From the NCBI RefSeq assembly GCF_002005305.1, contig NZ_CP014782.1, positions 5,828,001-5,892,000 of the forward strand: 64,000 nt of DNA, written 5' to 3'. Below, piece after piece: positions 10,599-21,702 of this stretch. Numbering within the stretch: the stretch's first letter is position 1; every line of letters starts with the position of its first letter. The DNA is from Shewanella psychrophila (GTDB lineage: Bacteria; Pseudomonadota; Gammaproteobacteria; Enterobacterales; Shewanellaceae). Position numbers and translations under genes: made by a program. The notes below the pieces were generated by a model. The model did no database searches. It saw nothing but the letters and a program-made list of their open reading frames with translations, and was not told the DNA's origin.

Positions 10599-11030
10599 TT
10601 AGATATCAAGAACTTGAGGTTGTTGTGCAGCGTGGTTATGTTCTGTACCAGCGTAAACTTTAAGCTTACGGAACATGGCACGACCTAAAGGACCTTTAGG
10701 TAACATTCCCTTAACTGCTTTCTCGATAATCATTTCAGGCTTATGATCCTGCAGCTTTTCAAAGGTGATCTGCTTGATGCCACCGATGAAACCCGAATGC
10801 GAGTAGTACACTTTGCCTTTCGCTTTATTACCAGTAACAGTAACTTTCTCAGCGTTGATAACGATGATGTAGTCGCCGGTGTCAACATGAGGAGTATACT
10901 CTGGCTTATGCTTACCACGTAAACGTGATGCAATTTCAGTAGCGATACGACCTAAAGTTTTACCTTCAGCGTCAACAACAAACCACTCGCGAGTGACTGT
11001 CTCTGGTGTAGCAGTAAAAGTAGTCTTCAT
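10599..11030 (-). CDS. rplM: 50S ribosomal protein L13
   Basis: The gene encodes a 143-residue L13 starting [21 protein letters not shown], with [20 protein letters not shown] and [20 protein letters not shown] as in E. coli (142 residues). The ATG at 11030 is chosen over a frame-open ATG five codons upstream because it matches the family N-terminus. It is the first gene of rplM-rpsI. In E. coli, L13 represses its own operon through the leader, and a structured leader is also present here. Confidence 0.97.
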   Translation of the reverse strand: MKTTFTATPETVTREWFVVDAEGKTLGRIATEIASRLRGKHKPEYTPHVDTGDYIIVINAEKVTVTGNKAKGKVYYSHSGFIGGIKQITFEKLQDHKPEMIIEKAVKGMLPKGPLGRAMFRKLKVYAGTEHNHAAQQPQVLDI

Positions 11031-11186
11031 TTTACAAAAACCCAATGTTAAAATTCTGTCTCAAATGCTTTACCAATTATTTGGTAAAAGCACAAATAGT
11101 GCCATTCCCCGCCCCTTCGAGCAAAGAATTAGGCTTTACAACTTCCATCTAATTGATGGAGTAACGAGGGCAGGTGGCGGATTATA
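11031..11186 (-). promoter_or_regulatory. Promoter and structured leader of rplM-rpsI
   Basis: On the minus strand a perfect TATAAT lies at 11186-11181, giving a leader of about 140 bases. The leader holds two stems: CCATC/GATGG around AATTA (near 11145-11160) and TTTACCAA/TTGGTAAA around ATAA (near 11070-11090), the latter about 45 bases before the start. This agrees with the known autoregulated L13 leader. The -35 is weak and the fold was judged by eye only. Confidence 0.5.
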
Positions 11187-11282
11187 GACAAAGCTGAGCT
11201 AAAAATCACCTAATTTTTGCAGTGCAGGTGATTTAAATGGCTCCCAGTTCCCTACGAGCCATAAAAGCAGAAATATACCCTC

Positions 11283-12389
11283 TTATGGCAGATGCTCTAA
11301 AGCCAGATAATCATGGGATTGCATCTCAGTGAGACGTGAGCGGCAACGCCTGAATTCGAAACTCAATAAGCCCTGGGTGTAGATATCTTCTAAGGAGACT
11401 TCGGCCGATATGATGAGTTTGACATTACGCTCGTAAAACTCATCAACCATGGCAAGGAAACGACGGGCAATATCGTCGCCGGTTAGCTTATCACCCATCT
11501 GCAGAACCCCGCTGAGCAGCACAGTATGATAGAGGCAAGCTAGCTCCATATAGTCTCTCTGACTTCTGGGTCCATCGCACAGGGCTATAAAATCTACGAG
11601 CAAGACTCCTTGAGCCTGTTTTCTTATACCTATATTTCGCCCGTCGATCTCTATCTCTGCCACTGACACCTCGGACTCGGGGGCCAATTTATCGAAATAG
11701 GAGAGTAAATTAGTATCGGCCTTAACATCTAAAGGGAAGTGATAAATCTCCGCTTGCTCCAGAGTACGTAGGCGATAATCGATTCCAGAGTCCACGTTGA
11801 GGATTTGGCAATGTTGATTAATCAAAGCGATAGCTGGCAGAAAACGGGCTCGTTGTAAGCCGTTGCGATAAAGTTCATCGGGAATAATGTTAGAGGTCGC
11901 GACCAGCGCCACTCCTTCTTTGAATAGGGCTTGGAACAAGGTACCCAGTAACATGGCATCGGTAATGTCCGATACGAAAAACTCATCGAAACAGATCACC
12001 TGATACTTAGCAGCCATCTGCTTTGCGATGATCAATAGAGGATCTCTCTGCCCTTTAAGGTTATCGAGATCTAAATGAACCTGATGTATAAAACGATGAA
12101 AGTGCGCTCTTAGCTTTCTCTCTCCAGGTAAGGCGTCATAGAAGGTATCCATCAAGTAGGTTTTACCGCGCCCCACCCCGCCCCAAAGATAAAGCCCTTG
12201 AACCGTTTGCTCTTTTGCCCCCAGAAGCGAAAATACCCTTTTCGCTAAGCTCGGCTTACTATTGATAAGCTGAATTTCATCAAACACACGCTGTAAACTT
12301 TTTACCGCTTGTTCCTGCGCTGAATCATGTGAAAAATCATCTCGAGTCAAGTCTTGCTGGTAATGTTGCCACGGAGTTAGCTGGGACAC
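11283..12389 (-). CDS. zapE: Cell division AAA ATPase ZapE (AFG1 family)
   Basis: The 368-residue AFG1/ZapE P-loop ATPase has Walker A GGVGRGKT (about 70-77), Walker B VICFDEFFV, sensor VATSNI, and the family motifs LRAHFHRFIHQVH and DSGIDYRLR. In E. coli, ZapE associates with the Z ring late in division and destabilises FtsZ polymers. It is transcribed away from zapG, another division-linked gene, and lies next to rplM as in other Shewanella. Confidence 0.93.
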   Translation of the reverse strand: MSQLTPWQHYQQDLTRDDFSHDSAQEQAVKSLQRVFDEIQLINSKPSLAKRVFSLLGAKEQTVQGLYLWGGVGRGKTYLMDTFYDALPGERKLRAHFHRFIHQVHLDLDNLKGQRDPLLIIAKQMAAKYQVICFDEFFVSDITDAMLLGTLFQALFKEGVALVATSNIIPDELYRNGLQRARFLPAIALINQHCQILNVDSGIDYRLRTLEQAEIYHFPLDVKADTNLLSYFDKLAPESEVSVAEIEIDGRNIGIRKQAQGVLLVDFIALCDGPRSQRDYMELACLYHTVLLSGVLQMGDKLTGDDIARRFLAMVDEFYERNVKLIISAEVSLEDIYTQGLLSFEFRRCRSRLTEMQSHDYLALEHLP

Positions 12390-12491
12390 GTAAAATAATC
12401 TCTTTTATGCTTAAATGAACGACTAGATGGTATCATGCCAGCCATAATTGTTTATTCGAATTTTTCAGTTCCTGATGTAAAGGAGTTTTAT

Positions 12492-12866
12492 ATGGAATGG
12501 CCCTTAATTATTGCAACCTTCGTGCTCGGTATCCTATTAGGTTATGTCGGTCGTACTATCATTGCCCGTAACAATGACTCCAATGGCAAGGGAAAAGTCC
12601 TCGAGCAGACAAAATTAGAATTGAGTCAGCACAAACAAGAGGTCACAGATCATTTCGAGCTGCATCATAAACAACTCGCCGAGCTGACGGAGCAATTAAA
12701 CAAGGTCAACAAACAATGGAATGAAGCGGCGAACACCTTAGCCCCCAAAAGCAAGGTTAAACCACTATCTAACTTAGTCAACAATGAAGTCACTCAAGAG
12801 TCTATTGATACACAAGCCGATGAACTCAATAGCGAAAATGTAATTATAGTGAACCAAAACAATTAA
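12492..12866 (+). CDS. zapG: YhcB/ZapG (DUF1043) envelope-division protein
   Basis: The 124-residue protein has one N-terminal membrane helix (MEWPLIIATFVLGILLGYVGRTI) followed by a coiled coil (about 35-75, LEQTKLELSQHKQEVTDHFELHHKQLAELTEQLNKV) and a polar tail. This is the DUF1043 pattern, YhcB/ZapG, which links cell-shape and division machinery. The start at 12492 has a good AAGGAG Shine-Dalgarno at 12480-12484, unlike the upstream ATG at 12435. It precedes degQ, as in E. coli. Confidence 0.9.
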   Translation: MEWPLIIATFVLGILLGYVGRTIIARNNDSNGKGKVLEQTKLELSQHKQEVTDHFELHHKQLAELTEQLNKVNKQWNEAANTLAPKSKVKPLSNLVNNEVTQESIDTQADELNSENVIIVNQNN

Positions 12867-12882
12867 CCTTTGTTAATAAATG

Positions 12883-12911
12883 TGAACTTTCATCTTTAGT
12901 CTATTGTCGGA
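12883..12911 (+). promoter_or_regulatory. Possible sigma-E-type promoter of degQ
   Basis: TGAACTTT (12883-12890) resembles the sigma-E -35 GGAACTTT, and GTCGGA (12906-12911) resembles the -10 GTCTGA/GTCTAA with acceptable spacing. This would place a stress promoter about 100 bases before degQ. The -10 matches only in part. Confidence 0.3.
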
Positions 12912-13011
12912 TTCAGTAACAAAAGATCGACGATTGTTTCTTGATATAGCAAAAAATATCCCTATATCTTAAAGTGATCCTAATGAATCCCGATATTGGA
13001 GCTATAAATAG

Positions 13012-14364
13012 ATGAAATCCAAATTAAGCTTACTTTCTGCAGCCCTGCTTACGGCATCGCTCTCTTTGGCTCCAGGCCTCTCTCAGGCAGCGATTCCCAT
13101 AGCGGTCGAAGGTCAATCCATCCCCAGCTTAGCCCCTATGCTAGAACGCACGACTCCCGCCGTCGTCGCCGTAGCGGTAACCGGCACCCATGTCTCTAAA
13201 CAGAAAGTGCCCGATGCCTTCAGATATTTTTTTGGCCCTAATGCCCCCCGTGAGCAAGTACAGGAACGTCCATTTAGGGGCTTAGGTTCGGGGGTTATCA
13301 TAGATGCCGACAAAGGTTACATAGTCACCAATAATCATGTGATTGAAGGAGCTGACGAGATTCTCATAGGCCTTTATGATGGCCGTGAGGTAGAGGCTAA
13401 ACTTATTGGCACAGATTCCGAGTCAGATATCGCATTATTGCAAATCAAAGCCGATAACTTAGTCGCAGTGAAACGTGCCGATTCAGATAAACTCAAGGTT
13501 GGTGATTTTGCCGTCGCTATCGGTAATCCCTTCGGTCTTGGCCAAACTGTGACATCGGGTATAGTCAGCGCCATGGGCCGCTCGGGTCTGGGCATAGAGA
13601 TGCTAGAGAACTTCATTCAAACCGATGCCGCGATCAACAGTGGTAATTCCGGAGGTGCATTAGTCAATCTCAATGGTGACCTTATCGGTATCAATACCGC
13701 TATCGTCGCCCCTGGTGGCGGTAATGTCGGCATAGGTTTCGCAATTCCGGCTAATATGGTTAACAACTTAGTCGATCAGATAATTGAGCATGGCGAAGTC
13801 CGCCGCGGCGTATTGGGTGTCTCGGGTCGAGACCTGACGAATGAGCTGGCTAAAGGCTTTGGCTTAAATACCCAGCACGGTGGCTTCGTCGATCAAGTTA
13901 TGGCCGATAGCGCAGCGGATGAAGCAGGTATAAAGGCGGGTGATATTATTGTTAGTGTCAATGGCCGCAATATCAAAAGCTTCCAAGAGCTAAGAGCGAA
14001 AGTCGCCACAATGGGCGCGGGAGCAGAAGTTAAATTTGGCTTAATTCGCGATGGTGACAAACAAACTGTCACCGCGACTCTAGGTGAAACCAGTCAGACG
14101 ACAGAAACTGCCGCAGGCGCTATTCATCCTATGCTCGCAGGCGCAGCATTAGAGAATAACAAGAAAGGGGTCGAGATAACTGATGTGGCTCAAAATTCAC
14201 CGGCTGCAGCCAGTGGCTTACAGAAAGGCGACCTGATTGTCGGCGTGAATCGCTCCCCCATAAAAGATCTTAAGTCGCTCAAGACTAAACTTGTCGATCA
14301 ACAAGGCGCCGTAGCATTGAAAATAAAACGTGACAAGAGCAGCTTATATCTAGTCCTCAGATAG
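13012..14364 (+). CDS. degQ: Periplasmic serine protease DegQ/DegP
   Basis: The 450-residue HtrA protease has a signal peptide (about 1-27, ending LSQAA). The trypsin-like domain carries the triad His109 (TNNHVIEG), Asp139 (SESDIALL) and Ser213 (NSGNSGGAL). Two PDZ domains follow (about 260-350 and 370-445). The Q-linker region is short, nearer to DegQ than to DegP. It degrades and refolds misfolded envelope proteins. The degQ-degS pair, with a terminator between them, is the usual arrangement. Confidence 0.95.
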   Translation: MKSKLSLLSAALLTASLSLAPGLSQAAIPIAVEGQSIPSLAPMLERTTPAVVAVAVTGTHVSKQKVPDAFRYFFGPNAPREQVQERPFRGLGSGVIIDADKGYIVTNNHVIEGADEILIGLYDGREVEAKLIGTDSESDIALLQIKADNLVAVKRADSDKLKVGDFAVAIGNPFGLGQTVTSGIVSAMGRSGLGIEMLENFIQTDAAINSGNSGGALVNLNGDLIGINTAIVAPGGGNVGIGFAIPANMVNNLVDQIIEHGEVRRGVLGVSGRDLTNELAKGFGLNTQHGGFVDQVMADSAADEAGIKAGDIIVSVNGRNIKSFQELRAKVATMGAGAEVKFGLIRDGDKQTVTATLGETSQTTETAAGAIHPMLAGAALENNKKGVEITDVAQNSPAAASGLQKGDLIVGVNRSPIKDLKSLKTKLVDQQGAVALKIKRDKSSLYLVLR

Positions 14365-14371
14365 AAACAAC

Positions 14372-14406
14372 AGCATAAAGGTGCCGTTAGCCTTTATGCT
14401 TTCTCT
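14372..14406 (+). terminator. Intrinsic terminator of degQ
   Basis: AGCATAAAGG (14372-14381) and CCTTTATGCT (14391-14400) form a perfect 10-bp stem with a 9-base loop, followed by TTCTCTT. Confidence 0.8.
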
Positions 14407-14529
14407 TAATATCAAATCAAGCTATGACGAAGCATTGAAGGATTATCTTCTTTGATGCTTCATCATTTTATCTTATTCACGCTTTAAACATGCTAATCTT
14501 ACGCTACTTTTTCTTTAACACTCTCTGAT

Positions 14530-15612
14530 ATGGCTCTTAAAGATTCTCTAATCTATCTCGGCAAGGCCGTATTTTTCGGCCTAATTATGGCTGCTGTCTT
14601 TCTGGTGATAACGCCATTCCTAGCAAACAAGGATATGTCGAACCTTTTTTTCCAAAAACGTGGTGACAATGGGGTTGAGCTTTCATTCTCTAACGCCGTC
14701 AGGCGTGCAGGCCCCGCCGTAGTCAACATCTATAGTCTGAGCATCAATCGTAATAAACCTCTTAATTCAAGTTCGCTACAGGGTCTTGGCTCTGGTGTGA
14801 TCATGAGCGGTGAAGGCTATATTCTGACTAATTACCATGTCATTAAGAAAGCCGATGAGATAGTCGTTGCCCTGCAAGATGGCCGTAAATTCACCTCTGA
14901 AGTTGTTGGCTCAGATCCTGTCACCGATCTAAGCGTGTTAAAAATTGAAGGCGATAGTCTACCTATAGTGCCTATTAACTTAGGTGTTCCGGCACAAGTC
15001 GGTGATGTCGTCTTAGCTATAGGTAATCCCTACAACTTAGGTCAAACCATCACACAGGGGATCATCAGTGCCACAGGCCGAAATGGACTCAGTTCAGGGT
15101 ACCTGGATTTTCTGCAAACTGATGCCGCTATTAACGCAGGTAATTCAGGCGGAGCACTCATAGATACCAGTGGTCAGCTGATCGGCATTAACACTGCGGC
15201 CTTTCAGGTTGGTGAAGAGGGCGGAGGCCACGGAATAAACTTCGCCATTCCCATTAAACTCGCCCATAGCATCATGGGAAAACTGATTAAAGATGGTCGT
15301 GTTATACGTGGGGCACTGGGCATAAGCGGTGAGCCTATCAGCCCAGTGATGGCGCAAATTTTAAACTTACCGGATCTAACTGGTGTGGTTATCACAGGTG
15401 TCGATCCTAATGGCCCTGCGGCTCAAGCCCAGCTTCAACCAAGAGATGTGATCACCAAATATGAAGGTGAAGATATTCCTGGGGTTGAAATGCTTATGGA
15501 CAGAATAGCCGAGACCCCACCTGGAAAGCAGGTATCCATGACCATCATACGTAAGGGGAAGCGCTATGATGTCCCAGTACTCATAGGTGAGAATGCCAAT
15601 AACCCAGAGTAA
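14530..15612 (+). CDS. degS: Site-1 protease DegS (sigma-E activation)
   Basis: The 360-residue HtrA protein is anchored by an N-terminal membrane helix (about 10-32, AVFFGLIMAAVFLVITPFL). The protease domain has His103 (NYHVIKK), Asp133 (DPVTDLSVL) and Ser206 (NAGNSGGAL), and one PDZ domain (about 258-350) that in E. coli senses unfolded outer-membrane porins. DegS makes the first cut in RseA, releasing sigma-E. A single PDZ plus the anchor separates it from DegQ. It is followed by a terminator shared with murA. Confidence 0.95.
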   Translation: MALKDSLIYLGKAVFFGLIMAAVFLVITPFLANKDMSNLFFQKRGDNGVELSFSNAVRRAGPAVVNIYSLSINRNKPLNSSSLQGLGSGVIMSGEGYILTNYHVIKKADEIVVALQDGRKFTSEVVGSDPVTDLSVLKIEGDSLPIVPINLGVPAQVGDVVLAIGNPYNLGQTITQGIISATGRNGLSSGYLDFLQTDAAINAGNSGGALIDTSGQLIGINTAAFQVGEEGGGHGINFAIPIKLAHSIMGKLIKDGRVIRGALGISGEPISPVMAQILNLPDLTGVVITGVDPNGPAAQAQLQPRDVITKYEGEDIPGVEMLMDRIAETPPGKQVSMTIIRKGKRYDVPVLIGENANNPE

Positions 15613-15675
15613 CTGATATTAAACGATTCAGAACAAGATCAGCTGATCTTTTTTCCTCCCTGCAATAGAGCCAAT

Positions 15676-15712
15676 AAAAAAGCCATCGACACTCATGTAT
15701 CGATGGCTTTAA
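15676..15712. terminator. Bidirectional terminator between degS and murA
   Basis: AGCCATCGA (15681-15689) and TCGATGGCT (15700-15708) form a perfect 9-bp stem. A-run on the left and T-rich sequence on the right suit termination of both convergent operons. Confidence 0.85.
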
Positions 15713-15731
15713 TATCAATCGGTATAATTTG

Positions 15732-17292
<1,561 letters not shown>

Positions 17293-17296
17293 GGAT

Positions 17297-17599
17297 CTAT
17301 TTACCTTGTTTTACTTCTTCATCGAAGAAGTGTTCTAAATCGTATAATGCAATTAATTTCGATAGCTGACTCGATGCAGCGCTGAGTGTTATCTCTCTTC
17401 GCTCTCTCTTAGCCAAGGCTATCAACTCTAAGATGAAAGCAATACCAGCACTATCGCTGTAAGTTAATGCCGACAGTTCTATGACCTCAATCTTGTCACT
17501 AAGCAGACGTTTCCTCTTGCCCCAGAGTTTAACAACATCTCCCTGTGAGAGCCGACCTGTGAGTCGGCACACCGAACCTTCGCAGTTAAACTCAACCAC
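17297..17599 (-). CDS. mlaB: STAS-domain subunit MlaB
   Basis: The 100-residue single STAS-domain protein has the signature ALTYSDSAGIAFILELI, with the conserved Ser/Thr-Asp-Ser loop. In the MlaFEDB complex, MlaB binds the ATPase MlaF and stabilises it on the cytoplasmic side. Its start codon directly abuts the mlaC stop, so translation is likely coupled. Confidence 0.92.
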   Translation of the reverse strand: MVEFNCEGSVCRLTGRLSQGDVVKLWGKRKRLLSDKIEVIELSALTYSDSAGIAFILELIALAKRERREITLSAASSQLSKLIALYDLEHFFDEEVKQGK

Positions 17600-18262
17600 T
17601 TAGAGCCTAGTGCCATTTGACTTATAGCTAATATGGCCCTTATTACGCTGTTCTAACTCTAGAATCACCGAATCTATCCCTTTCTGACGGATCAAGTTTG
17701 AGATCTCTGAGCTCTTCGATGCTAGCAAGCTGACACCTTCGGCAACAAGATCGAATGCTTTCCAACTGCCGTCTTTGAGGCGACGCACTTTAAACATTAA
17801 CTTAATAGCTGGTCTACCCGCTTCAATTAACTCGACGTTCACATCGACCATCTTCTCACCGGTAAAATCTTTCGCAGGCGCAAACTTAACTTGTTGATCT
17901 GTGTACTCAGTAAATGCCTGTGCATAGGTTGCCACCAGATAACCCTGAAATGCTTTTACAAATCGCGTTCTTTGCTCTTTTGTCGTCGCCTTAAGGTGTA
18001 TGCCCATGACTTTATAAGACGCATATTTATAGTCAATATAGGGCATCAACTCATCCGAGACTATCAGTTTAAGATGGTCTGGATCGGTCTTAATTATGTC
18101 AACATCCTGATGAAACCTGGCAAAAGTATTATTCGCCACAGCCTCAACCATGTCATAAGGGTTCATGGTGTTTACAGCCGAGTCATCACTATGGGCTGTG
18201 GCACTCAATGTGAGTAAAATAAGTGAAGCTGTAACCTTACAGATTCGATTAAACATTCTCAT
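17600..18262 (-). CDS. mlaC: Periplasmic phospholipid-binding protein MlaC
   Basis: The 220-residue protein has a signal peptide (about 1-26, ending SATAHS). The mature part matches the MlaC/Ttg2D family: NPYDMVEAVANNTFARF, YASYKVMGIHLKATTKEQRTRFVKAFQGYLVATYAQAF, and the C-terminal GVSLLASKSSEISNLIRQKGIDSVI. MlaC carries lipid across the periplasm between MlaA at the outer membrane and MlaFEDB at the inner membrane. mlaA itself is not in this window. Confidence 0.95.
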   Translation of the reverse strand: MRMFNRICKVTASLILLTLSATAHSDDSAVNTMNPYDMVEAVANNTFARFHQDVDIIKTDPDHLKLIVSDELMPYIDYKYASYKVMGIHLKATTKEQRTRFVKAFQGYLVATYAQAFTEYTDQQVKFAPAKDFTGEKMVDVNVELIEAGRPAIKLMFKVRRLKDGSWKAFDLVAEGVSLLASKSSEISNLIRQKGIDSVILELEQRNKGHISYKSNGTRL

Positions 18263-18346
18263 TTAAAATCCTTGACGCAATAAAATAAATTCGACTATTT
18301 ATAACAACCTATAGCTAGCTTCTATAGAAAATTGACTCAATCAAGC

Positions 18347-18811
18347 TTAATCTTTAACGCTATATAGGAACTGACCAATAAGCTCTTCGAGTACAAGAGC
18401 CGAGTGAGTATCATCTATTCTATCGCCATCGACTAACATGGCGATATCATCATCCATAAAACCTGGGGTGAGTCCTAGAAATTGCTCCCCCAACAAACCA
18501 GAAGTCAAAATTGACAGGCTACTCGTTTCAGGGAACTGATCGAAGTGCTTATCCATAGACAACTCTACCACAGGCACTAACTCGCTAGGATCGAGACTAA
18601 TAGCGCTCACTCGCCCCACAACCACGCCTCCCACCTTGACCGGAGAACGAACTTTAAGCCCGCCTATATTGCTAAATTTAGCATAGAGGGTGTAGTTGTT
18701 GGCCCCTGACTTCACTTCGACATTGGCGACATTGAACACTAAGATCAAAAATGCCACCAGCCCGGATAACAGAAACAGTCCCACTAATACTTCAATTTTA
18801 CGAGTTAACAT
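18347..18811 (-). CDS. mlaD: MCE-domain substrate-binding subunit MlaD
   Basis: The 154-residue protein has one N-terminal membrane helix (about 6-27, EVLVGLFLLSGLVAFLILVFNV) and an MCE domain (about 38-118, YTLYAKFSNIGGLKVRSPVKVGGVVVGRV, ILTSGLLGEQFLGLTPG). MlaD forms the hexameric ring of the transporter in the periplasm. It lies 84 bases from mlaC and 55 from mlaE. Confidence 0.95.
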   Translation of the reverse strand: MLTRKIEVLVGLFLLSGLVAFLILVFNVANVEVKSGANNYTLYAKFSNIGGLKVRSPVKVGGVVVGRVSAISLDPSELVPVVELSMDKHFDQFPETSSLSILTSGLLGEQFLGLTPGFMDDDIAMLVDGDRIDDTHSALVLEELIGQFLYSVKD

Positions 18812-18866
18812 ACTCTCATTTCCACTCTACATGCTGAGCCTACTTCAGTCTGCTCAATAAAATCCA

Positions 18867-19649
18867 TTAACGGCCAAACATTATTGCCGTAAGTAAAAAA
18901 TCTAAAGCCAATACCGCCAAACTTGACTGAACAACAGTCTGAGTCGTGGCCTTGCTTATCCCTTCAGGGCTCGGGGTCACTTGATAACCCCTATATAGGG
19001 CAATCCAAGTTACGACAATGGCAAACAGAAAGCTCTTAATCAAACAGTTCACTATATCCTGACGCCACTCTACAGAAGCCTGTAAAATCGACCAGAAACT
19101 GCCACTGTCTATACCTTTCCATTCCACTCCCACCAGATGACCACCATAGATCCCGATGGCGGTAAACATCAATGCCAGAAGTGGCAGACTCACCACCCCA
19201 GCCCAGAAGCGAGGCGCGATGATCTGCCTTAGCGGATCGATAGCCATCATCTCCAAACTAGAGAGTTGCTCGGTACTCTTCATCAAGCCTATCTCGGCGG
19301 TGAGCGCTGAACCAGCTCTCCCGGCAAACAACAGCGCGGTCACAACCGGCCCCAACTCTCTAAGCAAGCTCAGGGCAACCATAGGACCAAGGCTCTCCTC
19401 GGTACCGAAACCAACAAGAATATTATACCCCTGCAACGCCAACACCATGCCTATAAACAGACCCGATATAAGTATAAGCACCATAGATTGCACGCCAACA
19501 ACATAGAGTTGCTTAACAAAGAGCGGAAATCCTTTCAAACGTGGTTTACGGGCTATAGCCCCCCAAAGCATAAGACCGGCTTTACCTAACCCGACAACCA
19601 GCTCTATGCCTCTACGGCCAAGATTGGCTAAGCTGTTAGCCATATTCAT
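18867..19649 (-). CDS. mlaE: Phospholipid ABC transporter permease MlaE
   Basis: The 260-residue permease of the MlaE/Ttg2B (DUF140) family has five or so hydrophobic segments. It shows the family stretch [41 protein letters not shown] (about 91-131) and the C-terminal [23 protein letters not shown]. It forms the membrane core of MlaFEDB. Confidence 0.95.
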   Translation of the reverse strand: MNMANSLANLGRRGIELVVGLGKAGLMLWGAIARKPRLKGFPLFVKQLYVVGVQSMVLILISGLFIGMVLALQGYNILVGFGTEESLGPMVALSLLRELGPVVTALLFAGRAGSALTAEIGLMKSTEQLSSLEMMAIDPLRQIIAPRFWAGVVSLPLLALMFTAIGIYGGHLVGVEWKGIDSGSFWSILQASVEWRQDIVNCLIKSFLFAIVVTWIALYRGYQVTPSPEGISKATTQTVVQSSLAVLALDFLLTAIMFGR

Positions 19650-19707
19650 GAGCCAGCCCTCTTTACATTAGATGGAGACATTGTCGATTTACTAATATAT
19701 TTATCTG

Positions 19708-20526
19708 TCACTGACCGACTAACTCCTGAGCATAATTAGATGCAGGAAAATGAAAAGGCACCGGGCCATCAGGTTCACCACCAATAAATTGTTTAAGCAG
19801 CTCATTATCAGCGACTCGTAACTCCTCGGGAGTACCTTGAGCTATCACTCGCTTATCGGCCATCACATAGACATAATCGGCAATGCCTAAGACTTCCTGC
19901 ACATCATGAGATATCACTACGGAGGTGAGCCCCAATACGGCAGAAAGCTCTTTGATAAGCTTCACCAGAACCCCCATGGAAATAGGATCTTGACCCGCAA
20001 AAGGCTCATCATACATCACCATATCAGGCTCGAGAGCAATCGCTCTGGCAAGTGCCACCCGGCGCTGCATCCCTCCAGAAAGCTCGCTAGGCATCATTTT
20101 TGCTGTGCCTCTTAAACCAACGGCCTCTAATTTCATCAGTACTATGCGGGCAATAATTTCTTCTGCGAGTCCTGAATGCTCACGCAAAGCAAATGCCACA
20201 TTGTCGAACACATTCATATCGGTAAACAGGGCTCCACTCTGAAAAAGCATGCTCATGCGCTTGCGCAGTACAAAAAGCTCCCCGCGGCGACACTTATGCA
20301 CATCCTTGCCATCGAACAATACCGAACCAGATTCAGGCGTTAACTGCCCACCAATCAATTTGAGCAGGGTCGTCTTGCCTATTCCACTCGGGCCCATGAT
20401 CGCCGTGATCTTACCTCTAGGAATAGAGAGACTAATATCATCAAAAATGATGTGGTCACCGCGACTAAATTTTAAGTTGCGGATCTCGACCAATGAGTTA
20501 GGTTTTGGTGACACTTCTAAGTTCAT
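19708..20526 (-). CDS. mlaF: Phospholipid ABC transporter ATPase MlaF
   Basis: The ABC ATPase has Walker A GPSGIGKTTLLKL, signature LSGGMQRRVALARAIAL and Walker B MVMYDEPFAGQDP, which is typical of MlaF. It powers MlaFEDB. From ATG 20526 it is 272 residues; a GTG eight codons upstream (20550) is also possible, and neither has a clear Shine-Dalgarno. It is the first gene of the seven-gene operon mlaFEDCB-ibaG-murA, divergent from yrbG. Confidence 0.93.
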   Translation of the reverse strand: MNLEVSPKPNSLVEIRNLKFSRGDHIIFDDISLSIPRGKITAIMGPSGIGKTTLLKLIGGQLTPESGSVLFDGKDVHKCRRGELFVLRKRMSMLFQSGALFTDMNVFDNVAFALREHSGLAEEIIARIVLMKLEAVGLRGTAKMMPSELSGGMQRRVALARAIALEPDMVMYDEPFAGQDPISMGVLVKLIKELSAVLGLTSVVISHDVQEVLGIADYVYVMADKRVIAQGTPEELRVADNELLKQFIGGEPDGPVPFHFPASNYAQELVGQ

Positions 20527-20705
20527 ACCGCATCCATTACGTACAAGCACCTAGGGAAGGCAAACGAGTCTGACAGAAACTGAGCAGTAAATTGTACGTA
20601 ATTGCGCTAATAGGCACAACTGAATCGACACTATCTTGCCTCAATACTTTCATTTTCATTCAAATCCAGCGAAAATGCCCGCAAGTCATTTTAGAATTGA
20701 AATAG

Positions 20706-21665
20706 ATGTTATTTAATATTTTCATGCTTATTGCAGGATTGGGTGTTTTGGTATGGAGCGCCGACAAGTTTGTCTATGGTGCGGCTGCCTTCGCTCGAAA
20801 CCTCGGACTTCCGCCGATGTTGATCGGATTGACCATAGTGGCAATGGGCAGTTCTGCTCCCGAAATGTTCGTCGCAGCCACCGCATCAATGGAGGGCATG
20901 ACCGATACAGCCATTGGCAACGTATTGGGGTCAAATATCGCTAATATCACCTTGATATTAGGAATAACAGCACTGTTAGGAGTCATTTCAGTACGCTCCC
21001 AAACCTTAATGCGGGAAATACCTTTAATGTTGGCCGCCACGGCTATCGCGGGTTACTTCCTCCATGATGGTCTTTTAACACGCATGGAAGGCGTCATGTT
21101 GATGGGACTCTTCTTCATCCTTATGGGTTATCTTATCTGGCATGGCTTAACTAACAAGAAACTTGACACACTCGAAGCTGAAGCCGATGAGGAAATACCT
21201 ACGGGCGTCCCTACTCACAAGGCGGTTCTCTGGCTAGTTGTGGGTATTATTTTATTACCTCTGTCGGCCGACTGGATGGTTCAGGGCGCAGTAGGTATCG
21301 CCAAAGCCTATCATCTGTCGGATCTTGTTATCGGTTTAACTATCATAGCCATAGGCACAAGTTTGCCTGAGCTTGCGGCTTGTGTCGCCGGCGTGCTGAA
21401 GAAAGAAGACGATCTGGCAATTGGTAATATTGTAGGCTCAAATCTATTCAATATCCTCGCCGTACTTGCCCTGCCCGGTTTAATCGCGCCAGGGGAAGTC
21501 GACGCAGCAGCCAGTACCCGAGATTTCTATATGGTAATGGCCACGAGTAGCGCCCTTGCCATACTCATTTTACTGAGTGGTCGTGCAAGAGCATTAAAGC
21601 CTTGGCATGGAGGCGTGTTACTCTTGACCTTTATCTCATATCAACTAGTCCTTTTTCTTGCTTAA
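20706..21665 (+). CDS. yrbG: CaCA-family Ca2+/Na+ antiporter YrbG
   Basis: The 319-residue membrane protein has two inverted halves of about five helices. The alpha repeats are GLTIVAMGSSAPEMFVA...GNVLGSNIAN (about 42-80) and GLTIIAIGTSLPELAAC...GNIVGSNLFN (about 212-250), whose Glu and Asn residues bind cations in this family. An acidic loop (LEAEADEE) separates the halves. It begins the plus-strand operon leading into kdsD, as in E. coli. The ion specificity is taken from the family. Confidence 0.93.
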   Translation: MLFNIFMLIAGLGVLVWSADKFVYGAAAFARNLGLPPMLIGLTIVAMGSSAPEMFVAATASMEGMTDTAIGNVLGSNIANITLILGITALLGVISVRSQTLMREIPLMLAATAIAGYFLHDGLLTRMEGVMLMGLFFILMGYLIWHGLTNKKLDTLEAEADEEIPTGVPTHKAVLWLVVGIILLPLSADWMVQGAVGIAKAYHLSDLVIGLTIIAIGTSLPELAACVAGVLKKEDDLAIGNIVGSNLFNILAVLALPGLIAPGEVDAAASTRDFYMVMATSSALAILILLSGRARALKPWHGGVLLLTFISYQLVLFLA

Positions 21666-21702
21666 CAAGACTAGAACAGCCTGAATAAACAGAGAGATTG
21701 AA

